NCBI GenBank assembly: GCA_963755375.1
Contig: CAVWKG010000016.1
Location: 62,001-126,000, forward strand
Length of the DNA: 64,000 nucleotides
Direction: 5' to 3'
Origin: Bog-473 sp963755375
GTDB lineage: Bacteria; Actinomycetota; Acidimicrobiia; Acidimicrobiales; RAAP-2
How positions within the stretch are numbered: position 1 is the first letter of the stretch; each line of letters starts with the position of its first letter. Below the pieces are notes generated by a model, which was given only the letters and a program-made list of their open reading frames with translations, was not told where the DNA came from and ran no database searches. The position numbers and the translations under genes were made by a program. This document shows, piece after piece, positions 1 to 8,319 of the stretch.

Positions 1-7
1 TGAGAGC

Positions 8-217
8 TCAAGGCCGCGATCCTGTGGGAAAGTCAAGGACCGAAATCGCAACCACAAGCGAAACAACGGAGGCGGTGACAACCGGTGCGACGGCTGGCAG
101 GACGGTGTAGTGCTCAATCTTGTACAGGATGCGGCTCCAAATTGGGAGCTGCGACGTCCTGTGACTGATCCGGTGATGTTGAGGTGCTGACCGGTCACCC
201 TCAAGGCGGCTTTCCAC
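8..217 (-). CDS. Possible small membrane protein (hypothetical)
   Basis: This is a 69-codon leftward frame with a GTG start. Its N-terminal half is polar and basic, and residues about 38-62 form one long hydrophobic stretch (VLPAVAPVVTASVVSLVVAI), as in a single-pass membrane protein. I do not recognise a family. No convincing ribosome binding site precedes the GTG. The frame lies at the window edge downstream of the cupredoxin/ferritin operon and on the same strand, so it could be the last gene of that operon or a chance frame. Confidence 0.33.
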   Translation of the reverse strand: MESRLEGDRSAPQHHRISHRTSQLPIWSRILYKIEHYTVLPAVAPVVTASVVSLVVAISVLDFPTGSRP

Positions 218-348
218 GAACCAAGACTACAAAGGTCGACTGAGGCGAACGTTGTGGGTGGACGCAACAGGCCGTATCGCGGCGATCCCCTCGGCCAGAG
301 AGCTCGGAATACTCGTTGAGGACATCCTCAAGACAGCCGGCCCGAGCA

Positions 349-723
349 CTACTTCACCGTGATGCTCCCCATCATGTACTGGTGGATGTCGCAGATGTAG
401 TGATACGTACCGACTTGCATGGGAGCCTTGAACGACTTGGTCTCGTTCTGAGTGACGTCCCCGGTGTTGAACTGGCCGTTCGTGGCGGTCAAGGTGTGGG
501 TGCTCGAGTCCTTGTTGGTGACGCTGATCGTCGCACCCGGAGAGACCGTCAACGCCATCGGCGAGAACATGAAGTTCGAGATGGTGATGTGGGTGCCGGT
601 CGCGGTCGAGCCAGACGAATGGCCGGCTGCGGCACCCTTGGAGGCCGGAGCGCTGATGTAGGCGCCAAGGAGCAGGACGCCCGCTGTCAGCAGAACGCCA
701 GCTCCATAACGTGCGCGCCGCAT
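349..723 (-). CDS. Secreted cupredoxin (plastocyanin-like blue copper protein)
   Basis: This 124-residue protein is predicted to bind one type 1 copper and carry electrons or copper outside the membrane. Residues 1-24 form a basic-plus-hydrophobic signal or anchor segment, followed by a Gly/Ser/Thr-rich linker and a single cupredoxin domain from about residue 45. The copper ligands are visible: His76 (SSTHTL), Cys111 and His114 (YICDIH) and Met117 or Met118 (YMM). The gene starts 6 bp after a ferritin-like gene, so the two are very likely co-transcribed. This context suggests an extracytoplasmic redox or metal-stress role. The fold and copper site are clear; the redox partner is unknown. Confidence 0.85.
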   Translation of the reverse strand: MRRARYGAGVLLTAGVLLLGAYISAPASKGAAAGHSSGSTATGTHITISNFMFSPMALTVSPGATISVTNKDSSTHTLTATNGQFNTGDVTQNETKSFKAPMQVGTYHYICDIHQYMMGSITVK

Positions 724-729
724 GGTTAC

Positions 730-1542
730 TTAGACCGCCATGGAGGTCGGGTTGAAGGCCAGCGGCGTGCCGCTCGATGTCTGCGCACCGGGGTACATCC
801 CGAGCACGTAGTACAAGATGGCGATGTGCTGCATCTCGACCGGCTGGATCGAGGAGGACAGCCCGATGGCGGCCTTGGACTTGAGCATCGTGGTCTCAGC
901 CTGATACGTCTGCGCCGCGATAGTCTCGAGGGTGATGGCCAGTTGGGCCAGACCCGCGACGTCGGTCACCTTGCCGAAGTCCGACTGCACCGTCGGGGTC
1001 AAGGTGGGGTTGGTCACGGTGACGGCGGCCTTGCCGTTCGACTTGAGCACACCGTTCCAGGCGTCAGCATGCTGCTGGTGCTGGCCCTTGACTGTCGTGG
1101 CGAAGGTGGCGACGGCCGGAGGCACCGCACCAAGCTTGCCCGCCGTGGCCGCCGAGAGACCGGCCGTGTAGGCGAAGACGGCGAGGTTCTCCAAGCTGGC
1201 CGCCACCGCGGCCACTGCGAGGTCGCCCTTGAGGCCAGGCGGCGGGAAGGCTGCCGCCTCCGGGCGCACGGAGGCGAGCCGACGGGTCGAGGCGCCGGCC
1301 AGCGCGGGGGCGCCACCGATCACCATCATGGCGGCGCCCCCGGCCGCTGCCGCGCCGGCTCCCATCAGGAAGGTCCGACGGCTGGTGGGATGCACTGCGC
1401 CCTGCATGTTCTCGATCATGGCGGCGACGCCTTCACGCATGGCAGGCACGCCGACGTCGTGGTGCAGGTCGTCGAGCTCCTCGGTCATGGAGATCAGCTC
1501 GGACTCGGTGCCGGCGAAGACCTCCTTGGATGGCTTGGTCAC
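730..1542 (-). CDS. Twin-arginine-exported ferritin-like protein
   Basis: This 270-residue protein has an unusually long N-terminal arm of about 50 residues before a twin-arginine signal (SRRTFLMGAG) and a hydrophobic Ala/Gly-rich helix, so it is probably exported folded by Tat. The rest is a four-helix ferritin-like domain with repeated E..H helices (ASLENLAVFAYTAG; QHQQHADAWN; LETIAAQTYQ; PVEMQHIAILYYV), as in the Ferritin_2 family. Such domains usually hold a di-iron centre, although no oxidase activity has been shown for this subgroup. The GTG start overlaps the stop of the upstream ferritin-like gene by 4 bp, which indicates translational coupling. tatA, tatB and tatC lie only 3 kb away. 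Confidence 0.85.
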   Translation of the reverse strand: MTKPSKEVFAGTESELISMTEELDDLHHDVGVPAMREGVAAMIENMQGAVHPTSRRTFLMGAGAAAAGGAAMMVIGGAPALAGASTRRLASVRPEAAAFPPPGLKGDLAVAAVAASLENLAVFAYTAGLSAATAGKLGAVPPAVATFATTVKGQHQQHADAWNGVLKSNGKAAVTVTNPTLTPTVQSDFGKVTDVAGLAQLAITLETIAAQTYQAETTMLKSKAAIGLSSSIQPVEMQHIAILYYVLGMYPGAQTSSGTPLAFNPTSMAV

Positions 1543-2399
1543 TTGACTGCTCCTTGCTTGGCCGGGGCGGCCATGTTGGTCTGGTAGAAGGCATTGGGGA
1601 AGCCCACACTGCCGGCTGCGGCGGGCAACGCTGCGGCGGTTCCCGGGGACAGCGAGATGAGCTGGGGTGCATCCGCCTTGAGCAGCGCTTGGACGGCCAG
1701 CAGGACGCTCACGTGCTGAGCTTCGATGCCCATGATGGAGGCGAACAGGGCCTTGTTGGAGGTCGACTGGGCCAAGGTGGTGTCCTTGATGTAGGTCTCG
1801 GCTGCGATGTTCTCGAGTTCGAGGGCGAGGGCGACCACGCCGAGGGATCCCTGGGCCGCCGTGGCAGAACCCAGACTCGCCACCGCCTTGTTGACCACGG
1901 GCACGAAGGCAGGGTCAGGCTTGTTCTGCGCCTTGCCGCCGAGGTGCTTGGCCGCGGCGTTGAAGGCGTCAGCGTGCTGGGCGTGCTGACCCATCGTCAC
2001 TTGCGCGAATTTGGTGATCACCGGGTCGGCGCCCGATCCCCCGATGTAGGGCAGGGTGAGCGCCGTCTTGTAGGTGGCGACGGCAAGGTTCTCGATCGAA
2101 GCGGCCGTCTGGAGCAGTTGGACGTCACTCGAGCTGGCGGCCGCCGCTGCCGAGGCCAGGACGCCGACGAGGGCCACACCGCCGGCGGCGCCGAGGATGG
2201 TGGTGGCCCCGAGACTCGAGCGCAGCGAGCGCTGGTGCTCCTCGTGGAAGGCGACGTTCGCTGCGCGGTCCTCGTCTCGGGCTGAGTGGTTGAGCTCGAC
2301 GAGCTCGTCGAGCGCGTCGTGCGTGGGACGCAGGGCGTCTGCCTGCATGTCCTCGGACTCCTCGAGAAGTTCGCTCAGATCTCTCGGATCTGCGGTCAT
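1539..2399 (-). CDS. Ferritin-like domain protein, membrane-anchored or exported
   Basis: This 286-residue protein is a paralogue of the downstream ferritin-like gene. It has a charged N-terminal arm of about 55 residues, a hydrophobic segment (ATTILGAAGGVALVGVLASA) and a four-helix ferritin-like domain with E/H helix motifs (ASIENLAVATYKTA; GQHAQHADAFN; LELENIAAETYI; GIEAQHVSVLLAV). A strict twin arginine is missing (SLRSSLG before the hydrophobic segment), so it may be a Sec or Tat-like anchor. The ATG is preceded by AGGAGGT on the minus strand. It is the first gene of the ferritin-ferritin-cupredoxin operon and faces the ECF sigma factor gene. Confidence 0.83.
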   Translation of the reverse strand: MTADPRDLSELLEESEDMQADALRPTHDALDELVELNHSARDEDRAANVAFHEEHQRSLRSSLGATTILGAAGGVALVGVLASAAAAASSSDVQLLQTAASIENLAVATYKTALTLPYIGGSGADPVITKFAQVTMGQHAQHADAFNAAAKHLGGKAQNKPDPAFVPVVNKAVASLGSATAAQGSLGVVALALELENIAAETYIKDTTLAQSTSNKALFASIMGIEAQHVSVLLAVQALLKADAPQLISLSPGTAAALPAAAGSVGFPNAFYQTNMAAPAKQGAVK

Positions 2400-2699
2400 C
2401 GTGACCTCCTTGGTCGGTACGTGGTGTGTTCGTTGCCGCTCGGGACTTGGATGTCAGAACGGTTTCGATCAGGCCGCGAACTCGAGTCGTGACAACGTGC
2501 GCACGGAGGTGGCCAGCACGTGGAAATCGGATCGAACGGGGAGCCGGTCGACTTCGCGATCTAGCGTCCGACCGCTGCTTCGCCGTCGACCCTGTCCGCA
2601 TCGGCTTCGATGACTCATGGGTCATTCGGAGTGACGAAGCTCACGGATTCGCAGAGGAAAGAAACATCTCGGTGTCCTTTCGACTCCGAACAACGAGTG
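2400..2699. promoter_or_regulatory. Divergent control region between the ferritin operon and the ECF sigma gene
   Basis: About 300 bp separate the two divergent operons, and both promoters must lie here unless the sigma gene starts further upstream. I see a good ribosome binding site for the leftward gene close to 2400 but no unambiguous -35/-10 pair. The open frame of the sigma gene extends back to 2610, so part of this interval could be coding. Confidence 0.45.
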
Positions 2700-3275
2700 A
2701 TGGAGGCCCTGAGCGAGCGCAGCGATGCCCAACTCGTCACCTCAATCGCCCGTTACAGCGAGGCCGCGTTGGCCGAGGTCTACCGACGCCATGGCGGCGC
2801 CGTCTACGGGATCGCCAGGCGGGTGCTTATCAGCGCCGCCGAGGCCGAGGACGTGACCCAGGAGATCTTTCTGCGTCTGTGGAACGACCCCGACCGTTTC
2901 GATTCGTCGAGAGGATCGTTGCGCTCGTTCCTCCTGGCCCAGGCGCACGGGCGCGCGGTGGATGCCGTCCGCTCGCTCACTGCCCGGCACCGCCGTGAGG
3001 TCCAAGAGGCCCAGCGCATGTCGGCCTCGAGCTACGACCTCGAGCATGAGGTGTGGGACTTGGCCCTCGAGGACCAGGTGTCCAAGGCCCTCGATCGGCT
3101 GTCCGGAGAGGAACGCAGGGCCATTGAGCTGGCGTACTTCAAGGGGTACACCTACGTCGAGGTGGCCCAGTCCTTGGGACAACCAGAAGGAGCGATCAAG
3201 AGCAGGATCCGAAACGGCATGCAGCGCATGCGTGTCGTGCTCACCGCAGCCGGGATCCAGGGGGCTGACGCGTGA
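2700..3275 (+). CDS. ECF-type RNA polymerase sigma factor
   Basis: This is a 191-residue group 4 (ECF) sigma-70 factor. Region 2 is visible (VYRRHGGAVYGIARRV, AEAEDVTQEIFLRLW), as is region 4 with its helix-turn-helix (LSGEERRAIELAYFKG, YVEVAQSLGQPEGAIKSRI). It resembles the SigK/SigL-type factors that are paired with RskA-like regulators. I chose the ATG at 2700 because homology starts just after it; the frame stays open to 2610 without protein-like sequence. The stop overlaps the GTG of the anti-sigma gene by 4 bp. It probably controls a surface or redox regulon that may include the divergent ferritin/cupredoxin operon. Confidence 0.9.
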   Translation: MEALSERSDAQLVTSIARYSEAALAEVYRRHGGAVYGIARRVLISAAEAEDVTQEIFLRLWNDPDRFDSSRGSLRSFLLAQAHGRAVDAVRSLTARHRREVQEAQRMSASSYDLEHEVWDLALEDQVSKALDRLSGEERRAIELAYFKGYTYVEVAQSLGQPEGAIKSRIRNGMQRMRVVLTAAGIQGADA

Positions 3276-4060
3276 TCACCCACGACCAGACCGAGGACCT
3301 CTTGGCTGCCTATGCCCTCGATGCGGTCGAGGCCATCGAGCACGGCCAGATCGAATCGCACCTCAACCAGTGCCCGCGTTGCGCCACACAGCTCATGGCC
3401 CTGCGCGACGTGGCGTCAGCTCTTGGCAATTGCGTCGTGCCGGTGCCGGAGCGGTTGTGGTCGGTCATCTCGAGCCGGCTCAGCGTGCCTGAGCAGGACG
3501 AGCCACCTCCTCCGCTTTGGAAGATCGCGCCCCGCGCGGGGAGGACCGAGAAAGCTGCACGATCGTCGGCTAAGACGCCGCGGTCACGCACCGGCCGTCG
3601 CTCCTTGATGGTGGCGACCTCCGTGGCGACCGCGGCCGGCGCCGCCGCCGCCGTGCTCGGCTTGAGTCTGGTTCGGATCTCTGATCAGAACCAGCGCCTG
3701 CAGGCGCAGATCGGCTCCAACCCCTCCTCGGCTGTGGCTGCCCTTGAGACGCCCGGACACACTCTGGTCAGCCTGCACGCTCCGAACCACGCGCAACTGG
3801 CCCAATTCGTACTCTTGCCGAGCGGCCGGGGTTACTTGGTCTCCTCTGCACTGCCAACGCTGACGGCGGACCGCACGTACCAGCTCTGGGGCATCATCGG
3901 AGGGCAGACCATTTCGCTCGGCCTGTTAGGTCCGGCTCCCACCCAGGCGGCCTTCACCGTCGCCGGCTCGGGTGTCCCGAGCCAACTGGGTGTGACGGTC
4001 GAGCCGGCCGGTGGTTCAGTCCTCCCTACCACAACGATGCTGGCGTCGAGTCGCACCTAG
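3272..4060 (+). CDS. Membrane anti-sigma factor (RskA-like, zinc-binding N-domain)
   Basis: This 262-residue protein should hold the upstream sigma factor inactive at the membrane. The N-terminal anti-sigma domain has the zinc-binding pattern H...C..C (SHLNQCPRCATQL, about residues 29-41). A basic linker is followed by a single membrane helix at about residues 109-132 (SLMVATSVATAAGAAAAVLG). An extracytoplasmic RskA-type domain follows from about 170 (RTYQLWGIIGGQTISLGLLG). It starts with GTG overlapping the sigma stop (GTGA), the usual arrangement for a sigma/anti-sigma pair. The outside signal it senses cannot be read from the sequence. Confidence 0.88.
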   Translation: MITHDQTEDLLAAYALDAVEAIEHGQIESHLNQCPRCATQLMALRDVASALGNCVVPVPERLWSVISSRLSVPEQDEPPPPLWKIAPRAGRTEKAARSSAKTPRSRTGRRSLMVATSVATAAGAAAAVLGLSLVRISDQNQRLQAQIGSNPSSAVAALETPGHTLVSLHAPNHAQLAQFVLLPSGRGYLVSSALPTLTADRTYQLWGIIGGQTISLGLLGPAPTQAAFTVAGSGVPSQLGVTVEPAGGSVLPTTTMLASSRT

Positions 4061-4511
4061 GTTGGACCGCCAAGTCGCCTCGGCAACGACGGGTGGTTGG
4101 GCGTTTGTAAATATCTAGGCTGGGTGGAGGACTTCGTCTAGGCGTACGGTGCTTGAGGCAGCTCAGGGGACGCGGCAGCCCCGCGCCGCCACAATGGGGC
4201 TCTCTCTGCGCCAAAGGTTGGCCGCCTTCACCTTGTCATCGCGCAGGGAGGCTCAAGGGAAATCACACACCTGTGGGCCTTGCCGAGGGGCCACGATGTT
4301 CGATGAGATTTGCTCCATCACGAGGTCGGGGCCACGGGCCGATATGTTCGGCTTACTACGAATTCGCGTGCTGTTACCAATGAATGTGGGGGACGAGACG
4401 TTCTCTGTGAGCAAACGCTGGATGTTCAGGATCAATCGACCGAAACGGAGGAGAGCAACTATTCAAAGCCTTCTTCTCGGCGAGTGCGGTGGGCAACCGC
4501 TCTCGAGATCC
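4061..4511. other. Intergenic region between convergent anti-sigma and tatA genes
   Basis: This is 451 bp with no frame that reads like protein and no recognised RNA. It separates the ends of two convergent genes. I saw no strong intrinsic terminator hairpin. Confidence 0.5.
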
Positions 4512-4739
4512 TCAGCTTTTGCTCGTGGTTGGCAGCGCTGCCGTAGGAGGCGCCGCGGCCGAACCATCGGCATTGGACGAGCTCGAGTCACGCTTGCCTG
4601 CGTCGAGGCCCTTCTCGAACTCGTTCTTGGCCGATCCGAGGCTCCGTGCCAGTTTCGGAATGGCTGCTCCTCCAAAGAGGAGCGCTACGAGGACGACCAA
4701 CACGATCATGCCGTCAAATCCAAATATCTCACCAAGCAT
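4512..4739 (-). CDS. tatA: Twin-arginine translocase subunit TatA
   Basis: This 75-residue protein has the TatA layout: a short N-terminus, one membrane helix (GMIVLVVLVALLFGGAAIP), an amphipathic helix with the F-G-A-like hinge (KLARSLGSAKNEFEKGL) and a Ser/Ala-rich tail. TatA oligomers form the channel through which folded proteins with RR signals pass. The ATG at 4739 has AGGAG about 6 bp upstream; the open frame reaches 4793 but that part is not TatA-like. The gene is divergent from tatB-tatC, unlike the common tatABC order. Confidence 0.88.
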   Translation of the reverse strand: MLGEIFGFDGMIVLVVLVALLFGGAAIPKLARSLGSAKNEFEKGLDAGKRDSSSSNADGSAAAPPTAALPTTSKS

Positions 4740-5046
4740 GTGAATCTCCTTTTTCGGTTGAGAAAAGGGGTGTCCCGAAAAGTGGGGCACCACTGCCCTT
4801 CGTTCCTCGGGCTCAAGTTATTCGGGTTGCGCCCGACCATGGATGCCGGGTCCGACTCAGGATGAGGACGATGACGCCGCCGTCGTGGTCTCGAGGAGGA
4901 GCCACCCGGCCTGGCCGGTCGGCCGATAGCTGAACCTGCCGGTCCCGTTGTGAGCAAGGATCATCCGGCTGACCTCAGTGATCCGAATAGCCCCCTGATG
5001 CGAGCGAATCTGCGCATGGGAGACCACCGGTGGATCTTGAAGTCTC

Positions 5047-5481
5047 ATGCTTAATCTCGATCCGTCCAAACTTCTCGTCATCGCGGTGGTGATGATCATC
5101 GTGATAGGTCCGGAGAGGCTCCCGCATTTTGCCCGGCAGGTCGGCGGCGCCTGGCGGACCTTCTCCGCGTTCCGCCAGCGTATGGAGTCCGAGGTCCGCA
5201 ATTCCTTGCCTGACCTCCCCTCGACGACAGAACTGGGCACCTATGCGCGGTCGCCGTCCGCATTGCTCGACCGCCTCTCTTCGACGACGCCAGCCGATGA
5301 CCGCGCGGCGGACAGCCTCGCCACAACGGGCGACCTCCCACCGATCGCCCGTTGCGACCAAGCCCACTGGACGACAGACTCCCATTACAGCCCCCTACCC
5401 GTCGGCGCGTCCAGCACCGACGCGGAGAAGGTGTGGCTCGAGGCGCAGACACCCTTCGTGGGCGACGCCACCTTGAACTGA
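5047..5481 (+). CDS. tatB: Twin-arginine translocase subunit TatB
   Basis: This 144-residue protein has an N-terminal membrane helix (KLLVIAVVMIIVIGPERLP) with the conserved G-P-E-(K/R)-L-P hinge, then an amphipathic helix (FARQVGGAWRTFSAFRQRME) and a long variable tail, as in TatB. TatB sits with TatC in the receptor that recognises twin-arginine signals. It lies 6 bp before tatC in the same direction and 307 bp from the divergent tatA. TatA and TatB are similar; placement next to tatC and the longer tail favour TatB. Confidence 0.85.
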   Translation: MLNLDPSKLLVIAVVMIIVIGPERLPHFARQVGGAWRTFSAFRQRMESEVRNSLPDLPSTTELGTYARSPSALLDRLSSTTPADDRAADSLATTGDLPPIARCDQAHWTTDSHYSPLPVGASSTDAEKVWLEAQTPFVGDATLN

Positions 5482-5487
5482 GTCGCG

Positions 5488-6285
5488 ATGGCCCCCTTGG
5501 CTTTTAGCCTTCGCCCGAACAAGCACCCTCCCGAGGCGATGACCGTGGGGGAGCACCTCGGTGAGCTTCGTTACCGTCTGATCGTCTCGGTGAGCGCCTT
5601 CACCGCCATGGCGATCCTCGCCGCGTTCGCCTACGAACCGATACTGCACCTCTTGCTCCGGCCGCTCTGCAGCGTCGATGCCATTCCCGGGCATCATCTG
5701 AGCACGATCACTCCGCAGCTAGGACGCAACGGGAGCTGCGACCTGTACGTGACCTCACCGCTCGACGGATTGTCGCTACGGGTCAAGATCGCGCTGTTCG
5801 GGGGTTTGGTGCTCGCCTCGCCGGTCATCCTTTTCCAGATTTGGAGGTTCGTCACGCCGGGCCTCAAGGCTCGTGAACGCAGGTATGTCGTGCCCTTCGT
5901 GTCCGCGGCCTTTCTGCTCTTCATCTTGGGAGCGCTCACCGCGTACGTGACGCTGCCGCATGCTCTGGGATTCCTCAAGTCTGTCGGTGGCCCTAACCTG
6001 CGGGCCATCTACGATCCCATCCCGTATCTGGGCTTGATCATCTTGATGATGACGCTCTTCGGACTGACCTTCCAGTTCCCGGTCGTGCTGGTTTCTCTCG
6101 AGCTCGCTCGCGTCGTCACACCGGTCAAGCTCTTACGATCATGGCGCTGGGCCGTGATTGCCATCACCGTGGTGGCCGCCGTGGCCACCCCCAGTTCGGA
6201 TCCCTTCTCCATGCTGGCTCTGGCGATTCCGCTCATCGCCTTCTATTTCATCTCGATCGGGATCGGGAAGTTGCTGGGCCGATAG
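5488..6285 (+). CDS. tatC: Twin-arginine translocase subunit TatC
   Basis: This 265-residue polytopic protein shows the TatC signatures: MTVGEHLGELRYRL at the cytoplasmic N-terminus, then six membrane helices, with SPVILFQIWRFVTPGLKARE between helices 2 and 3 and FGLTFQFPVVLV further on. The helix pair near the end (AITVVAAVATPSSDPFSMLALAIPLI) is also typical. TatC binds the RR signal peptide. The likely clients in this window are the Tat-type ferritin-like protein at 730-1542 and its relatives. The extended cytoplasmic start (MAPLAFSLRPNKHPPEA) is common in actinobacteria. Confidence 0.93.
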   Translation: MAPLAFSLRPNKHPPEAMTVGEHLGELRYRLIVSVSAFTAMAILAAFAYEPILHLLLRPLCSVDAIPGHHLSTITPQLGRNGSCDLYVTSPLDGLSLRVKIALFGGLVLASPVILFQIWRFVTPGLKARERRYVVPFVSAAFLLFILGALTAYVTLPHALGFLKSVGGPNLRAIYDPIPYLGLIILMMTLFGLTFQFPVVLVSLELARVVTPVKLLRSWRWAVIAITVVAAVATPSSDPFSMLALAIPLIAFYFISIGIGKLLGR

Positions 6286-6414
6286 ACGCTGCCGAGGTGC
6301 GATCTCGAGGTGGGATCGCCGTCGGCCCGAGCCGTTAGATCGTGAGGACCGGCGCCGCAGGTCACCGCTGGTACAAATTCCATCCGCAGGAGGGACTGTC
6401 GTCGAACAACAGGT

Positions 6415-6930
6415 ATGAAGCTCGACCCGTTGCTCTTCGGTCCCCGGCGTCTCACCAAATCGACGGGGTGGTTGGCCACCGCCGCCTTTGTCGTGGGCGG
6501 CCTGCTGTTGGTGTTGTCGGCCTACATCCACGTGCGCCTCTGGAAAAGCGAGGGATATCGTCACATTCCGACCATAGGACCATTGTTCATTGTCCAGTCG
6601 ATCGTCGGCATGGTCATCGGAGTCGCCGTCGTGGCGGTGCGGCGCGTCTGGGTCGCCGTGCTCGGTGCTGGTTTTGCCGTCTCGACCATGGCTGGCTTCC
6701 TTCTCTCGGTGGAAGTTGGCCTCTTCGGTTTCCAAGACAACTGGTCGGCACCCTTTGCCAAAGAGGCATTCTTGATTGAGTCCGCATCGATCGTCGCGCT
6801 GATCGTGGCCGCGGCGCTCTGCCTATTGAAGCCAAGCCGGACCTATCAAAAAACCGACTGGCCGCAGTCCGGTCGATTCTTGCGAGCAGAAGCTGAACGA
6901 CCCTTATATGCGAAAGGTCAGCAAGACTGA
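6415..6930 (+). CDS. Four-helix membrane protein, function unknown
   Basis: This 171-residue protein has four evident membrane helices: GWLATAAFVVGGLLLVLSAYI, IGPLFIVQSIVGMVIGVAVV, WVAVLGAGFAVSTMAGFLLS and ASIVALIVAAALCLLKP. A polar loop holds HVRLWKSEGYRHIPTIG between helices 1 and 2. The overall shape (a YIHVRLW motif after helix 1, then a low-complexity tail) is common in unnamed actinobacterial membrane proteins. It follows tatC by 129 bp in the same direction. I cannot assign a function. Confidence 0.7.
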   Translation: MKLDPLLFGPRRLTKSTGWLATAAFVVGGLLLVLSAYIHVRLWKSEGYRHIPTIGPLFIVQSIVGMVIGVAVVAVRRVWVAVLGAGFAVSTMAGFLLSVEVGLFGFQDNWSAPFAKEAFLIESASIVALIVAAALCLLKPSRTYQKTDWPQSGRFLRAEAERPLYAKGQQD

Positions 6931-7136
6931 TTGGAAATTGTCGGTCCCAAGTAAGCTGACTGGGTTCGAGGAACTGGGTATCGCTACCCCCAATTGGTCT
7001 ACAGGGTTAGGTCGACGAGGAGGGTGGGTAGAGCTCCAAGAGACAACTTCAGAAGATCGAACAGGTAAGCTTTTACGCGAGCGAGGAGAGAAGCTCAAGT
7101 GCACGTGGCCGTTCCCCCGATACGCAAGAGTTAGCG

Positions 7137-7616
7137 TTGTCCGAAAGAAGTTCAGAACAGAACAACGTCGCTCGTCGGCATCTCGCGAGGCGAACCGAGC
7201 AACTTTTGGTTCTGTCGTTGGCGATCATCTGTGGTCTGTTTGGATTTCCGCTCCATATTCTGTGGATCGCAGCCATTGTGCTCATGGCAGTGTTGTGGGG
7301 TTTCATGGCGTCCGAACTAGGTAGTTCGCGGCGAGGCGGCGTTGTCTCCAACGCGGTCTCGGCCATGGCCACTCAGGCGCAAGATCTGACAAAGGACATA
7401 TCGGACGGGAGGTCGGATCTCGACACCCGAATTCTTGATCGGAACGCGGAGGCGGTCGACCAGAATAATGGCGCGCGAAACGCTGGATCTCAAGACGACT
7501 CGAACGATGAACCGCAAGTTACAAAGAAGGAACTTTACGAGGAGGCTCGTGAGGCTGGCATTGAGGGTCGATCGAATATGACCAAGGACGAATTGCGGCA
7601 GGCGTTGGATGAGTGA
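7137..7616 (+). CDS. Membrane protein with C-terminal Rho_N/SAP-like domain
   Basis: This 159-residue protein has one hydrophobic hairpin near the N-terminus (LVLSLAIICGLFGFPLHILWIAAIVLMAVLWGF region, about residues 23-57), an acidic low-complexity linker, and a C-terminal helix-extended-helix module (TKKELYEEAREAGIEG then MTKDELRQAL). That module resembles the Rho N-terminal or SAP domain, which often binds nucleic acid. The start is TTG and its ribosome binding site is weak, so the N-terminus is uncertain. The role is unknown; the same C-terminal module occurs on many small actinobacterial proteins. Confidence 0.65.
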   Translation: MSERSSEQNNVARRHLARRTEQLLVLSLAIICGLFGFPLHILWIAAIVLMAVLWGFMASELGSSRRGGVVSNAVSAMATQAQDLTKDISDGRSDLDTRILDRNAEAVDQNNGARNAGSQDDSNDEPQVTKKELYEEAREAGIEGRSNMTKDELRQALDE

Positions 7617-7902
7617 CACCCGCCTCCTGAATTAGCTGCGTGTGTACCACCTTACGAACGGTGGATCGCCGAACCCGTCTCCAAACCAGCAGTTCGAACC
7701 CATTCAGGGCTCGAAGCGACGGGCACTTCGATCAACGAGAGCTCTGGGCTCCGGTCGATGAGCTGGTCAATGTCCCACGCCTCCAATCCGTGCCTACCCG
7801 GTCGAAAGTGACACTGCTTGCGCCTCGTCGCGATTCTTGCCGAACGTGCCCAGTGCGCCGGAAGAGAAGACACATCGGCCTCTCGGGCGCAGACACCCTC
7901 AA

Positions 7903-8319
7903 CTACCTGCCGAGGATCGTCTGGAGATCGCGCACGTGCTCCTGAGTCTGTTCGAGGAGTGGTCGCAAAGCTTCTGCCACGTCAGCGAGACCCAGTTCCA
8001 TCGCTTGGCTGAACCGCTCGCGGTAGCGTCCCAGCTGTCCCTCTTCCAGTTCGAGGTCAGCCGCAAGGGCACTTCGCCCGTCCTGAATGTGCTCGACGGG
8101 AGGGACCCTGGTCGACGGCGACCCTCCCAGAAAAGAGACTTGCTCAGCCAGGATCTGGGCGTGTTGAAGCTCCTGGACGAGATGGGTCTTGAGTTCGTCG
8201 ACCGTACTGAGAAATTCTGCACCGGTGATCGTTGCAATGTGGCTCACGTACTGCACGATTGATTGGAATTCGGTTTCCAGGTCCTCGTTCAATCCCGAAA
8301 CAAAGGCTTCTTGGTCCAC
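7903..8319 (-). CDS. Ferritin-like (bacterioferritin-type) helical protein
   Basis: This 138-residue protein is a four-helix ferritin-like domain with plausible metal-binding pairs (LETEFQSIVQYVSH; LVQELQHAQILAEQ; LELEEGQLGRYRER; LEQTQEHVRDLQ). I set the start at the GTG at 8319 because GGAG lies 5 bp before it and the ferritin helices begin immediately after. The same frame stays open to 8625, but that upstream part (rich in Arg/Pro/Ser) does not look like protein. It is unlike the two Tat-linked ferritin-like proteins at the window start, lacking any signal peptide, and so is probably cytoplasmic. Confidence 0.68.
   Translation of the reverse strand: MDQEAFVSGLNEDLETEFQSIVQYVSHIATITGAEFLSTVDELKTHLVQELQHAQILAEQVSFLGGSPSTRVPPVEHIQDGRSALAADLELEEGQLGRYRERFSQAMELGLADVAEALRPLLEQTQEHVRDLQTILGR

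Noticed and set aside
316..1587. Long rightward frame of 423 codons
   Set aside because: It is the mirror of the cupredoxin and ferritin-like genes, rich in Arg/Gly/His with no domain. The minus-strand genes have motifs, coupling and ribosome binding sites.
4149..4865. Rightward 238-codon frame
   Set aside because: It crosses tatA in antisense and has no domain, no ribosome binding site and mixed composition.
6940..6990. tRNA-like GGGTTCGAG string
   Set aside because: The flanking bases cannot form the T-stem or the acceptor stem, so it is not a tRNA.
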